Shown piece after piece: positions 45,301 to 57,600 of a stretch of DNA of 64,000 nucleotides (its first letter is position 1; every line of letters starts with the position of its first letter). Origin of the DNA: Branchiostoma belcheri. Taxonomy: Eukaryota > Chordata > Leptocardii > Amphioxiformes > Branchiostomatidae. Both the position numbers and the translations under genes were made by a program. A model generated the notes under the pieces. The model was not told where the DNA came from. It made no database searches and saw only the letters and a program-made list of their open reading frames with translations. Location of the stretch: the NCBI RefSeq assembly GCF_001625305.1, contig NW_017804465.1, forward strand, positions 1,250,793 through 1,314,792, given 5' to 3'.

Positions 45301-48300
45301 CACCAAGCTCCGTCCACACATGAAATTCCTCATGCTGGCCTACAACAAGTAAGAGTCAGTTTTTTAAGAGTGTGGACATGAGGGTAGCACCTAAACATTT
45401 GTTTCATTTCTTGAACTTCATTGTCAGTATTGTGGACTATAAATGTAGAAACAAGGACGAATTCATCAAAAGATTACAAACATTGCAGACATTGAGCGGG
45501 TGTGTACATTAAACAATATACACACTAAGCATTAAAACAAGGGCATGTCATGATCAGATCCTGGTGTTTGATTGAAAGATTGTTTAGTTCCTTCTACAGC
45601 CATTCTTCCCAGTGTACAGTCTACTACGATTCAAAATCTAGAGTCTGATTTTCCTGCTTTTGTTGTCCATACACAGATCCGTCCAGGAGCAGGCAGTTAA
45701 AATATTCCCAGGAAATGTGGAGTGCAGTACTGTCCACTCTCTGGCATACTCTGACTGTGGAGAAAGGTATGTTTCAGCTTTGGTATTAGGAGCATGTTGG
45801 CAGAACTTATACTGCGCCTGCGTGAAACCCTGATTTTTCACGGTTTTCGTTGGATGTCTGGTCACTGTTGCATCAGAATTTTGCCTGTTGCAGATGATGA
45901 CGATATCTACAGATGAAATGGGACCTTACATACGTGAATACGACCTTATATGAGACATTCTATACACAATATATCATGGGTTTCACACAGGTGCAGTACG
46001 TTCTGCCGACGTGCTGGTATTAAGGCTCAAAATACTTTTCTTTATACATCATGTACCAGTTTGCAAGAGATGTTTGTGGAAAAGACTGAAGTGCTCATAC
46101 TGTTTTTAGTGATAACCTTTACAATTTTTTTAAAAATTCAGATTTCAACACAAGCTGATCAAGTACGGTGTAAAGACTGACGATATCGCCAGAAGCCTTC
46201 GGAAACACAGTCGGTATAACTACGTGTTCGCCAAGTATGTACTGGACACTCTGACCAACTACATAGCGTCTGCTGAGGATGATGTCACCACTGCCCACGT
46301 GCCTGACACCAAGCCGGGAAAGGGTGGGACCAAAGTGCCAATCTCTCACCAGGACAAACTGGTTGGTGGAAAGTTTAAACCATCTTACTTACTTTTATGG
46401 TTCTCAGTGTTACTAATTTTTGTACCCATTTTGTGCTACCTATTCATTTTGGTTTTACATGTTGTATAATTGTTTTCATGTTCACTGACATCCTTGGAAA
46501 TCAGCAAAGAAAAGCTGTAGGGGCAAGCCAGTTGTTAACATGTAATAAATGAAATAGATAAAAACTTTTTGAATTAAAATGCTGGTAATGTAATTGGTTT
46601 GATAATGACTCTTTTCATGAATATCTATAATATATACTTCTTGCTTGTAGTTTTACATGACACTGCAAAAAGTATCCTAGAAAGCATTTGTCTCTGAAGG
46701 TATAAAGATGATGGCAGAACTTACAATTGTTGAATTTGATCTTCACAGGCAATAGCAGAAGAAGCCCAGCAGATTTGGGACCGAATGTCTGATCCAGGGA
46801 ACCGTGATGTCTGGATAAGTCATGATGGTGAGCACCATCTTGTGTTTCTGTGTCACATATGATGTTATTATGATCAACTAAAAAGGTAACATATGCAAAG
46901 CAAATGCATAATGTTTACCTTCACCTGGTTTAACCCAACAAATTACTACTCTGTTTATTCTAACCCCAACTCTGTCCTTTCAGTTGCTACATAATGTAAT
47001 CCAACACCAAAGGGTGTCTGCTGCAACACCAGTTACCTAGCTTGGTGGCAGCCATCTGGTCCAGGTCATTGACCTTATTTGTTTGGAGGAGAAGAAGGAA
47101 AAAAAAAACAGAGCAAAAACAATTTGTTCAATTTCTCTGTCTCTATCCAGGTTACTTGAAAGTGTACCAGTTGAGTCGTCCACAGATCACAGACTATGAT
47201 TGTCTGCTCATAGATGAGGCTCAGGACTTAACTCCAGGTAAAGGAATTGCTACTGCACGTTCATTTGTATCCATATGTTTGCTTGTACTGTAGGTATGTC
47301 TGTAGGTAGGTTTGTCTGTCCTTTTGTTGGGTAAAGATTATTATAATGTGTCACCTAGCACACTTTGCTTGAAGTATGTCAGACTGCAAACCACACAAAA
47401 TGTAACTACCTAGGATAGTCTATAAGTACATGTAGTCCCTGTTGGGACTTTTCCATTTGGTTTTAGCTGTCTCTCACCATTGTTTCCCCCAGCCATCAAT
47501 GATATCCTGTTAAGGCAGGATGTGGCCAAAATCCTGGTGGGAGACCCTCACCAGCAGATCTATACATTCCGAGGGGCCAAAAATGCTATGCAGGAAACGG
47601 CATGTACACACACGTACTATCTCACACAGGTTAGTACAGTTTTATCCCTCTGTGTCTGTATAAAGTTTCTGTTTTGAACTTGAATGAAGAAAAGTGGTAT
47701 GGAGTATAGCTTCATGAGCCAAGGATTGTGGTGATCCAAAATTTTTTCCAAAGAGTAGAACTCGCTGCCTCCAAGTACAGTACGGGAATCATCAATCACT
47801 AGATAATCTTAAACAATGCTTAATTTAGATGTGCAAAGGTTCGTTGAACAGGTTGTTCGATGTGATATAGAGCCAGCTGCCGCCGGGCCGCATGCTTGCA
47901 AAGCTGGTTTGTTGGAAACAAAATGTGGTTTAAGTTTTAACCAGCTATACAGATACAGAACCTGGTGTGTTACACAGAAGAACTTGTTTGATGCAGATTT
48001 TGAGTTTTGCTGACTTTTCCAATCTTTCTCTACCCTCCAGTCCTTCCGGTTTGGCCCAGAGATAGCGTATGTTGCTGCTTGTATGTTGAATGTCTTGAAA
48101 GGTGTGAAAACAAAGACATTGGTGGGCAGCAGCAAGACAGGTGAGTTTTCTGGAAATAAAATTATACTAAAATACTTATTCGTTTGAATTTACTGTTTAG
48201 GGTCTAAAGATTTCTTTATATATTTATGTACATCGACATTTTTGTTGTTGTGTAAACTTTAAACTATTTTGATTCCAGTTCTATGCTTGGTATTTGTCTT

Positions 48301-51300
48301 CCCTTTTGCTTTTGAGTAAATGATAAAAAGAATGATTACGAAAGAAAAAGATTTCTGTAGCTTTGAAATTTGCTTCCTGTACCCTGGAACAAAGATTACT
48401 CTCTGATTATAGTTAAAGATTTTTTTCCTATCCCCATATAGGTACTGTGCTGGGTACGAAACAGGGTCAGGAAGCTGTGATCTGTCGGATGAACTTCACC
48501 CTGTTTAATGAAGCAGTCCGACTCACCAACCCCAGCAAACCTCCTGTTAGGATCGCTTTTGTTGGGGTAGGAACAGTGTTTATCAATGGTCATGTCCTTG
48601 TAAGGCCACACCAATTTAATTTGTTAGTGCTCAGATTTTTTCAGAAAAATATAAAGCAACAGGGCAAAAAAATAAAACAGGTCCAGGCATCCTATTATAG
48701 CCCCAAATGCTACAAAAGGAGCCATGAAGTCAACACAAAAGGCTGGGTTAATATTTAAACAATTTTGAACTTCAAACCACTGCATTGATAGATGGAAAAA
48801 CTGTAATAACTAGGAAGAAAAGGACTTTCCTCAACTGTTAGGGGCAAAATATGAGCATATTTGAGTTGATTTAGAACCAGAATCTTTTTTTTTTTTGCAA
48901 ATCAGAAAAAAATGAAGAGGCAAATTCGAGAACCAACAAATTAAATTGGTGTGGCCTAACGCCTAGCAAAAAATGTTGTGTTTCCTGTTTCCCAACCGAC
49001 CCTAGGAAAAACTGCCGGCCCTAGCTTTGTTTTGTGTTGACCCCTAGCCTGCAATTAAGGGACATAAATTTTTCAAGCTGATCGACCATTTCTGGTCCCC
49101 TCATACTTTTTTTCTTGTATTCACTGTTCAACTATTGCTGTTTTTTTTTCCTTTAGGGCCTGGCAGGGTATCAACACAACAGGATTCTGGACATCTATTA
49201 CCTCTCCCTCAGTCCTGAACAGAGGAGAAAAAGTAATTTGAACTCTCAGCATTGTATTGTTGGTCAGACATTCACTATTATGCTGTGTACAGTATTCAAT
49301 TGTATAAGACCTTTATTGTATGTTAAAATTGATGCTCTTACAAGCTAAGCACAGCACATGGTGATAAAGTAGTGCTAGGTATAATTACATTCATATAAGA
49401 TTCTGGTATAGTATTACAACTACAATGGCTAATGTATATACATTAATAATTTTGTACTAGTTCTATTGTACAGGCTCAACTTCTCGCTTCTTAAGACAGT
49501 TCTACATGTACATGTATGTGTAAGAACAGATGGAGCTTAAGATGAGAATATGTTAAGATATAAGTTTTTCTTTGCTATCTAAACACAACATGTAGAAAAG
49601 GCTAAGAAACTCATCTTGTACTTGATTGAAGAGAATTTTCCTCTTTTTTTTGTTAGTCTGTGCATTACAGGATCCCAATGCTCCTGTTGTGTTTTTGCAG
49701 AAAATGTAAAGGTTCGCGATCACTTCATTGAAAAGTTTACCAGCCTGCGCAAACTGAAGGAGTTTGCAGAGAAAGCTCAAGATGTGGAACTCGGTGGGAA
49801 GATCAAGATCGTGGAGGTTCATCGTCACAACACGCCCAAGTTCATCAAAAGGATCAAAGAAAGAACAACAGACGACTTGAAGACAGCTGGTAAGGCTCTG
49901 GAATATACTTATTTGTTTCTTAAGATTTTACTAGTATACATTGTGAAAGGATTGGTACACTGTATAACAGGTGACTGTCACCTTTTTGAGATATTAAACC
50001 TGAGACCAGACTGTAAGGTTTGAACCACTCACACCGGGAAGGTCCCCTACTCTTTTCGATAAGTGCGGTGGGTTCTTTCGAGGTGTGGCTCTCCTCAAAC
50101 ATAGGGCCTGCAGCTTTACATTTTCATTTGAGAGGACGTCCATAACCAAAGCTTTAACCTTAAGGTACTCGATCCTGGAACCTTTAGAGTTGTCAGCCCA
50201 AACCACAAGACCATCTTAGCTCACTTGCAGAAACATCTTTACTTAGCTTGCTGCCAGCAGAAACATGTGAAACTGGACTGTTAACATAATTATACTGCTT
50301 GTATGGAAGTTCTGTTTTGTTTTCTGTTCATTTGTATGTTTTTCCTCCACAGATGTAGTGTTGACATCAGCTCACAAAGCCAAGGGGCTGGAGTTTGATA
50401 CCGTGAGACTGGCTGATGACTTCTGTGGAGCGAGTTCTCCTATGGCACCGGACAAGCCAGAATGGGGTAAACTTATGACTCGATATTTAGATTTGGATTA
50501 TCTTGTTGTACTTAACTCTTTTAAGTTAACTGACAAGCCATGACATATTTTCACTATTAAGTTGCTCTGAGTCAGTGTGCCTAAAACTAAGAAACTCAAT
50601 TCAATTTGAATGCTGGGAGAACATGGTATGAGCTCCCTGGCACATTTCATCATACGCTATCCATAAAGTCTTGTGCGAATAAGGTCATGTGTCTATAACC
50701 ATAACTATTGTGGGCTTACGTTCAGACGTGATTGGTCATCAAGCATCCAGATAAATTTGACAGTGGTCATTAAAAAATTGATCCTTATGTACCCTTTTTG
50801 TTGAAAGTTGAGCAGCACTGTCAATTCAACATCGCTTTCAATATCGTTGTTTTCCCTTAGAAAAACTGGAGGAAGATGAGAAGAACCTCCTGTATGTAGC
50901 AGCCACCAGGGCCAAGAAGAGTCTACTGCTGACCCAGACAGCCATGCTGGTACTGAAGGATGTGCAAGTCAGTTCTATATCTCAATTTAAACCCTTTTAA
51001 TCCTTACTAGGTCTTCTGCTGGTTCTGTAATTACCTAAAAACTGATAATCTAACTTTCAATCTTGCTGATGCTGATTCAGTTCTACAATTACATATACCT
51101 GTACCTTAAAACTGGTGGTTTAAAAAAAAAGAAAGCATGTAGGATGTACCAGAAGTCTCCTTGAAGGATGTGCAAGTGAGTTCTTTATCGAACTGCCTTT
51201 CCAGTCCTTGCAAACCATGATAACAGGAAGGATTTACACTGATACATACAAAATGTACAACTAATACAGTTGTAAAAGCAATGTAATTAGCACTGTTTAG

Positions 51301-53569
51301 TTATATCATACAATTGTATGAGTGATAATGGATTGGGATCTATGATGTACAATTCATAAATACAAACTGTTTCTAATTCCCAGAAGATTGAAATATTTGA
51401 TTTCTTGTTCCTTTTGTCCCCTAGGAGCAGTTTATCTACCCCTCCCTGACCCAGGAGTTGTTGAACTCAGGTGTGGTTCTCACCTGTACCAACACCAGGT
51501 GTGGTCAGGCTGTACCTGCTGACAACCTGCTCACCATGAACAGGAGGACTGTCACTTATGTGAGTTTCTTTGTTTTGTTGGTGAAGGTTAGCCGCCCAGG
51601 AAATAAGCCAAAAAGCAGTTACTCAAGCAACTGGATATGATTTCGGAAAGGTCAGACGTTTCAGGTAGCATCCACTACCTTTTGTCAGTGACTCTGCAGA
51701 CTTGTAGTGGATGCTACCTGAAACATCTGTCAGTAACCATTTCCAAAATCATATCCAGTTGCTTTTTTGGCATATGCTGCTGGTGTATTGAAAACTGTGC
51801 TTTATCAAGAACCATACTCAGGCACAGTTCTGAATAGTCCTTGTGTATCCAGAACCGTGCTTTATCCAGAGTCATGCTCAGACACATTTCTGGATTGTCC
51901 ATGCATATGCAGAACCGTGCCTAGAGCAAAGCTACATTCTTGGATACACGTAGACTATCCAGAACCATGCCTGATCCTAACCATTGACCATAACATCCTT
52001 CTGCAAAAACTCAGTGCCTTTGGAATCATTGGCTCTACAGCTAAATGGTTCCGATCGTACCTCTGTGAGCGATCTCACTGCACAGTTGTTAATGGACAAA
52101 CATCCAATTTCTGTAATGTTGATTGTGGAGTGCCGCAAGGCTCCATTTTGGGACCGCTTTTGTTTGTAATGTATGTAAATGATATGCCAAAATGCATACA
52201 GCACTGCAAAATTGCTTTATATGCTGATGACACTGTGGTATACTTCAGCCATCCTGACTTAGAAACCATACAAAGGGCTCTTCAGTCTGATATGGACCGT
52301 CTTCATCACTGGTTTGTGGCTAACTGTCTTTCTGTCAATGCCAAGAAGTGCAAAGCCATGCTTATTGGCACACGGCATCGGCTTAGGGGAAAAGACCAGT
52401 TACAAGTATTAATGAATGGAAACCCCCTTGAAGTAGTCCCGGCTTTTAAATACCTTGGTGTAATTGTTGACAGCGAACTGAAATGGGATTTTCATGTTAT
52501 TCATGTTCTGTCTAAACTAAAACGCGCGCTTGGAATAATGCGTCAGGTCCAACCTTTTGTCACACAATCTGCACTTGTCACCTTGTATAACACCATATTT
52601 TTATCACACTTAACTTATGCCTGTACTGTCTGGGATGGTGCCATTTCGGTACAATATGATAAGATGCAAAGAATGCAGAACCGAGTAGGAAAATTGATCT
52701 TGAAAGCCCCGTACAGAACACCATCACGGGAAGTCCTCTCTCGTCTGGGATGGATGTCCGTGAGAACTCTACACCGTCAACATAAAGCCATGCTAGTGTA
52801 TAGGGCCTTGGACAATTCTTTACCACCACATATGCGAGGGGTGTTCATCCGGTATAGAGATGAAGCCTCCAGATCCACCAGACAGAGCACATTGGACAAC
52901 CTCATCATACCGAGGCCCCAACTGGAAGTGTACAGGCGGTCACTGAGGTACTCGGGGGCGACTGTGTGGAATTCCTTGCCACCACATGTACGAGCAGCCC
53001 AGTCATTGGGAACATTTAGAAGTATGACAAGGAACTTGGACTGATAACGGACTGATGATTTGCTATTTATTTTTGTATTATATTTTGATTTGCATTTTGT
53101 TTTGATTTTGTATTATATTTTGGTTTGATCTGTAATTCCGTGACCCCGCCCTCACCCTCGACCTTGTTGAAAAGCGGTATGTACCGAACAAGCATTCGAG
53201 ATTAAATAAAGGCTTACTACTACTACTACTACTACTAACGCTAACCCAATTAGGCATACAAACATGTAGAACTACAATGTAGACAGCCATGGCCCCCACT
53301 GTCTAAAGTGCTTCTGTGTTATCAAGGTTCCAACTTTTTTTTTCTTTACCTTTTTCTCACAGGGCACTGGGCATGGACTAGAGGCGCCCCCTGGCCCCCT
53401 GTGCCCAAAGTGCAGCAAGCTGCCGGCCCCGGGGTTCCGTGACCTGCTGTGTGACCCCTGTCCTGGGGAGGGGGGTGATGTGGAGGAGAGGGAGGAGGAA
53501 CTCAGTGATGATGATGATATGAACGTGATGTTCTTCGCCATCCACTACAATCCCTTCTTCAACATGTAG
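39366..53569 (+). CDS. FBH1: F-box DNA helicase 1
   Basis: 1263-aa UvrD/Srs2-type 3'-5' DNA helicase and SCF subunit; the vertebrate protein disrupts Rad51 filaments at stalled forks. Exons: 39366-40107, 40367-40666, 40974-41317, 42103-42233, 42966-43089, 43598-43785, 44193-44312, 44856-44953, 45270-45348, 45677-45766, 46142-46361, 46749-46827, 47151-47237, 47493-47629, 48041-48140, 48442-48566, 49157-49232, 49701-49889, 50353-50466, 50861-50967, 51425-51559, 53363-53569; phases all agree. Disordered N-terminus to ~420 with a PIP-like MDDFF (preceding Gln missing), F-box 421-462 ([13 protein letters not shown]), Walker A 682-688 (AGTGKTT), Walker B 860-864 (DEAQD), [13 protein letters not shown] from 884, [11 protein letters not shown] ~1082, YVAATRAKK 1126, then Cys pairs of a zinc-ribbon-like tail. 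Longer than human FBH1 (~1040 aa) mainly at the N-terminus. Confidence 0.92.
41461..41672 (+). pseudogene. Two ghost copies of FBH1 exon 3 (F-box end)
   Basis: 41461-41532 and 41623-41672 repeat [20 protein letters not shown] and [17 protein letters not shown] respectively, each with GTGAGT. They are interleaved with CAGAACCGTGCCT palindromic repeats. The real exon ends at 41317. Confidence 0.9.
42257..42515 (+). mobile_element. tRNA-derived SINE
   Basis: GATAGCTAGCAAACATGAGA and TCACAGGTTTGATTGCTGTA (B-box-like), then GTCCTTGGGAAAGGCAGCTT and a tail with GTGGAGTAACAACCCACTGC. Related to 57430-57740. FBH1 intron 4. Confidence 0.6.
43163..43218 (+). pseudogene. Ghost copy of FBH1 exon 5 (3' end)
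   Basis: TCAGCACAGGACCTCATCAG to CTTATAGACGGG|GTGAG repeats the end of exon 5, 75 bp downstream, next to a tRNA-like GGTTCGATCCCC. Confidence 0.9.
43265..43505 (+). mobile_element. LINE 3' end remnant
   Basis: Matches 47705-47965, 58112-58385 and 58975-59232: GAGTTGAGGTGTTC, CTTTGTAGAGTGGAACTC and TTAGATAGCTTTAAACAATG. In the best copies this encodes the ORF2 C-terminus of a CR1/L2-type LINE (FPRTIVDWNSNSLPP). FBH1 intron 5. Confidence 0.65.
44124..44167 (+). pseudogene. Ghost copy of FBH1 exon 7 (5' end)
   Basis: TCTCCACTACCGTCTGTTCT and ACACCCTGTACCTGTATGAG behind CCAG, 70 bp before the real exon at 44193; then a stop. Confidence 0.9.
44652..44758. repeat. ~21-bp tandem repeat
   Basis: Five units of ATAGCATAGGGGTCAAAATT in FBH1 intron 7. 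Confidence 0.85.
46945..47075 (+). repeat. Dispersed repeat 'TGCTACATAATG', copy 3
   Basis: AGTTGCTACATAATGTAATC, CAACACCAAAGGGTGTCTGC and CAGTTACC match the family at 55528-55655. FBH1 intron 12. Confidence 0.65.
47705..47965 (+). mobile_element. LINE 3' end remnant
   Basis: Same family as 43265-43505: AGTAGAACTCGCTGCCTCCA, then GTTCGATGTGATATAG and AGCCAGCTGCCGCCGGGCCG, with CAGCTATACAGATACAGAA at its end. FBH1 intron 14. Confidence 0.7.
49938..50223 (+). repeat. Dispersed repeat 'GGTTTGAACCACTCACACC', copy 3
   Basis: Best copy of the family; ends with TAACCTTAAGGTACTCGATC and CCCAAACCACAAGACCATCTTAG, a tRNA-like 3' part on the opposite strand. FBH1 intron 18. Confidence 0.65.
51152..51178 (+). 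pseudogene. Ghost copy of FBH1 exon 20 (3' end)
   Basis: TTGAAGGATGTGCAA followed by GTGAGTTC, like the real exon end at 50967 (GATGTGCAA|GTCAGT). Confidence 0.7.
51982..53236 (+). mobile_element. 5'-truncated LINE with intact reverse-transcriptase frame
   Basis: An uninterrupted frame to the stop at 53042-53044 encodes fingers/palm to C-terminus of a CR1/Jockey-type reverse transcriptase: [20 protein letters not shown], the catalytic [20 protein letters not shown], then the usual C-terminus ([12 protein letters not shown]...TFRSMTRNL). The 5' half (endonuclease, start of RT) is missing. The 3' end has AATAAAGG and (TAC)n to 53236. It inserted into a CAGAACCGTGCCT repeat (GATCCTAACC | ... 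CTAACCCAATTAGGCAT), with CTAACC on both sides as a possible target duplication. Intact frame suggests a recent insertion. Last FBH1 intron. Confidence 0.88.
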
Positions 53570-53711
53570 GAGTTAAGTCATGTTGTATAAAAGCCATAGT
53601 ATGTTCTGTACCAATATACAGTGATGATGGTCAATGGATGATGATGAGGAGTAGCCTGGGTACCATCCAGATTTTGAGAAAACTCTAGCATAGCGGAGTA
53701 AAATCTGGCTA

Positions 53712-54005
53712 GTGCAGGAGGAGTACAGTGATGATGACATGAACATTCTCTTCTTGAACCAAAGTTCAAGGTTCTTTTTCGCAATCCACTATAACCCCTT
53801 TTTCAACAGGTAGGGACATCTATTACTGTTGTATAAAAGCCATTATACTGACAGTGTAGAGGTTGCTTCTCAGTATGTTCTGTACCTAATATTGAGAAGC
53901 GATGATGTTCAATGGATGAGGAGGAAGAGGAGAAGGAGGAGAACAGTGATGATAACATGAATGTTCTTCGCCATTCACTTAAGTATAACCCCTTTTTCAA
54001 CAAGT
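53712..54005 (+). pseudogene. Two ghost copies of the FBH1 last exon end
   Basis: 53712-53813 and 53942-54005 repeat the DDDMN...[11 protein letters not shown] end of the protein, with substitutions and an inserted stretch in the first. Both follow the real stop, in the 3' UTR or beyond. Confidence 0.85.
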
Positions 54006-54355
54006 AATAATATTAATAACTGTTCTACTGTTGAGGTTACATTTTGTTGTTCTCAATATGTTCTGTACTAACATTAAGATGTTCAATGGATGAGAAAGAG
54101 GAGTAGCCTGTGTACCATCCAGGTTTTGCTCCGCTATGCTAGAATTTTTTCCAGCATAGTGTTTTATGGATGGGGACAAGGATGACATAAACGTTCGTTT
54201 CTCTTTCAAAAGGTTACAGTTACTCATTAACAAGCAAAACAGTTAGATGTTCATAGTCATGGTAGCATTCATTATTTACATTACCTTTTGTCAGTAACTG
54301 AGAGAGATCTGTCAACAGGTACCATGGATCCAAAGTTTGAGTAAAAGAAAGTCAT

Positions 54356-54361
54356 TTTATT
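54356..54361 (-). terminator. Polyadenylation signal of the sulfotransferase
   Basis: AATAAA on the minus strand, 276 bp after the stop at 54637-54639. Confidence 0.55.
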
Positions 54362-54636
54362 CAACGCACTTTCACGTTATTTTAACCACATTATATAAAT
54401 TATGACATAATAAGCTTTTAAAACACTTTTTAGAAAGGTTTCAAAGTGTGTACTACCGGTATGTAAAACTTTCACAGTAATCAATTGATTGCTAGGTTGG
54501 TTCATTAAAAGTAATTCAAAAAGCAATATTCGAAACTTGCATTTTTGGAACATAAATACACACAAATATAATCTCATCTCAACAGCATTCTGTAAATGAT
54601 GCTAAAGAATAATTTTTGGATGAAATTTTATCCCTT

Positions 54637-57600
54637 TTACTTCCTAGAATAGGCTCGTCGTAGAAGCTTGTCAAAAAACATTCTCTTCTTCCCATATACT
54701 CCGCAGAGCTCCTGGCCGACAGAAAATGCCTCGTTCCATCTGCTTGGTTTTACCGTCATCTTTCCCTGTTTGTCTCTCTTGTTGGATTTACAGTAATGCG
54801 AAACAGCGTGGTTCACATGGATGAAATGTTTTACCTCGCCAAAAAAGTCGTCGCCTTCTTGACTTATTTGCTGGTGAAACAATTCGTTAAAACGTCTGTA
54901 TAGCATTACGTCGGCAATGTTGTGTTCGTAAAAGGCATGTTCCATCTCTTTAGTGATGGGTACATCGCGTTTATACGTCTGTGTTCTCGTGTGAACGCCC
55001 ATGGTGTAGAGGATGTTATATAGCGTCCAACACATGCGACGCTTTAGCAAAACCAACGATGCAGGCAAATGTTCTAGGATCATGACAGTCGAGAAATCGT
55101 TTTCTATCCCTTCCACGAACTCTTGAACAGCGGTGGAGTTTTCGTAGTCGCTCTCTTTGAGACCCAAGTCGCGTGCCATACAATTTCTGAAGCAATAGTG
55201 CTCCCTGTGTTTCGGACTTAGCGGTACTTTGTATTTTGGATCCCAGTAAGCAGGGTTTGTGAGGTATGTAGTGAATAGAGCGGTTCCTCTGCGAGTTTTC
55301 TCCTTGAGTCCGGAAAATCTTTTTCCGAGGTTAAAATACAGGAATGCTGACTGGAGCCGTTTCAGTGGTTCTCGTAGGATGGTTATGTACCTAAAAATGA
55401 AACAAGATTTAGACGAGAAAAGTAAAATTTGCAGATGTATGATGTTTATTTTCACATGATCTAGCCTAGCAAACTACTGGTCTTAAACACATTCCATCGA
55501 AACACATTAATATATCATTAGTGTATGAGGTGACCAGCCCCACCGCCTCTGTCCTGCCACTTGCTACATAATGTAACCCAACACCACAGGGTGCCTGATA
55601 CAGCACCAGTTATCATGGTGGCAGACGTCTGGACCCGGTCATTGACTTTGTCCAAAAACGTAGATTTTCCCACGGTTTTGGATACGGGTGGACTATCCAG
55701 AACCGTGCCTGAGCATGATTCTGGATAGAGCACGGTTCTGGATACGCATGTACTATCCAGAACTGTGCCTGAGCATGGTTCTGGATAAAGCACAGTTCCG
55801 GATACGCATGTACTATCCAGAACCATGCCTTAGTATGATTCAGGATAAAGCACGGTTCTGGATACAGAACGTACCTTGTGTCTGGATTCATGATCTGGTG
55901 AAAGCGATCCCTGTTGTACATGGCGTGGTGAGCGAAGATGTTCAGGCGTTTTCCGCTGGGTGGATGTAGGTAGGCTCTGTCTCTGTGGGTAATGACATGG
56001 AAACAAAAGGTTAAGGACTAGCTGGTGTGTTGCGCCGAAGGGTGGTTATGCCGGATATACAGATATTGTTTAAGACTAAAGAAGTACTCTTCAAGCAGAG
56101 GTTGATTGTGGGAGATCGTTTGCTTTTTATATATGTTGGTGGTGGTAGCGACAAAAAAAACGGGCCATATATAAAAAGCAAATGATCTTCCACCATCAAC
56201 CTCTGCTTGGAGACTATAGAGAAGGTAGTCCTAGAGCCTTTCTGAGGTCATGAGGGCAGTGGGCTGTTAGTCCACTGTGTCTAGGACACGGTATTGGAAG
56301 GTATTGGTATTACCTTTTAGTTGTAACGTTACCTCCCAACTATCCTCAAAATGTCTTGCTGAGGGACGACTGCGGTGTGCTAGATTTCTGTAATAGCTCG
56401 AGGAATGAATCCACTATACTAATATAAAATGAACAGCGTCTTAAGCAAGTGTGCTTCATTGAACCGCGACGGGGGCCGACATCGTCTACCAGATACCTTT
56501 GACCCAGTGTTGACGTCACACTTCAAAGAAGTCACGTGACAAGCTTCACTGGGTCAGTCTACTGAGGAAGACCAGAGTGACTGGTCGAAAGCTCTAGGTG
56601 AGATAATTTTTTGTGTTAGACCAAAAGTTTTAACTTTAAACATGTAACTACCAACACAGATTAACTTTCATGATAGTTTAAGTATGCCATACGTTGCTAA
56701 CTCACCCGATCTTGCCCAGACTGCCTATAATAGAGGCGTCCCTTTTCCGTGGCAGGGCGGCCAGTAATCCATGCTCGTGTGCGAACCGCAGGACCAGGTG
56801 GGACACCAGGGAAGACCCGCACTTGTGAACCTTCAGGAACGCCACGTTTAGATGGGGCCGGCAGGTGGTGTTGTCTGTACTGTGTGTGTGGCTAGAGTAC
56901 AGAGACAAGTTCCTCTGTTATTGAATGGATGCTGAGACCTTTTGACAATTGGTAGCTGTATTTCTTCGTGTAATGTGTATATGATCACACACGCACACAC
57001 AGTAACACAACTAGTCACAATCACAGAGAGAGAGAGAGAGAGAGAGACACAACTACACACACTTTCAGTTTGCGCGAATTAGACCACGATAAAGACAGAC
57101 TTCTAACAACAGAGAACGAAATGGCAGGCATATTTTGTCAGTAGAAAAGTAATGAATATCATACATTAGAACATCTATAGTCTTACCTCGATAGCGTGTC
57201 TCTGATTTCCGATTCTGCCGCTACAGAACCGGAGTCCCTATGTAAGATTTCACCAGAGTCCTCTGAAGCTGCAGGTGCGCCAGTCGCGTTTATGGCTCCA
57301 GGTTCCGTCAGAACGTCCCTCAGTCCCCGCTGATGCGCCAGTTGTGCCTTCGGTTGTAGCATTGATGATAAATCTGACATGACAGGGTACATCCTCAGCA
57401 ATACACTGTCCTGGAAGGTATAGGTAAAAATAAATGTAATCCCAAAGCCTGAGGCCGTAGGGGCAGTGGGTTTTTGAGGCTGTAGGGGCAGTGGGTTGTT
57501 GATCAACGATGTTAGGAGCACGGTATTGGAAGGTGGGACCCATCCCTCGCCTTCTACTTTCATCCCTCTTCCTTTTACCTCCCCAGCCGAAGTCAGGTAC

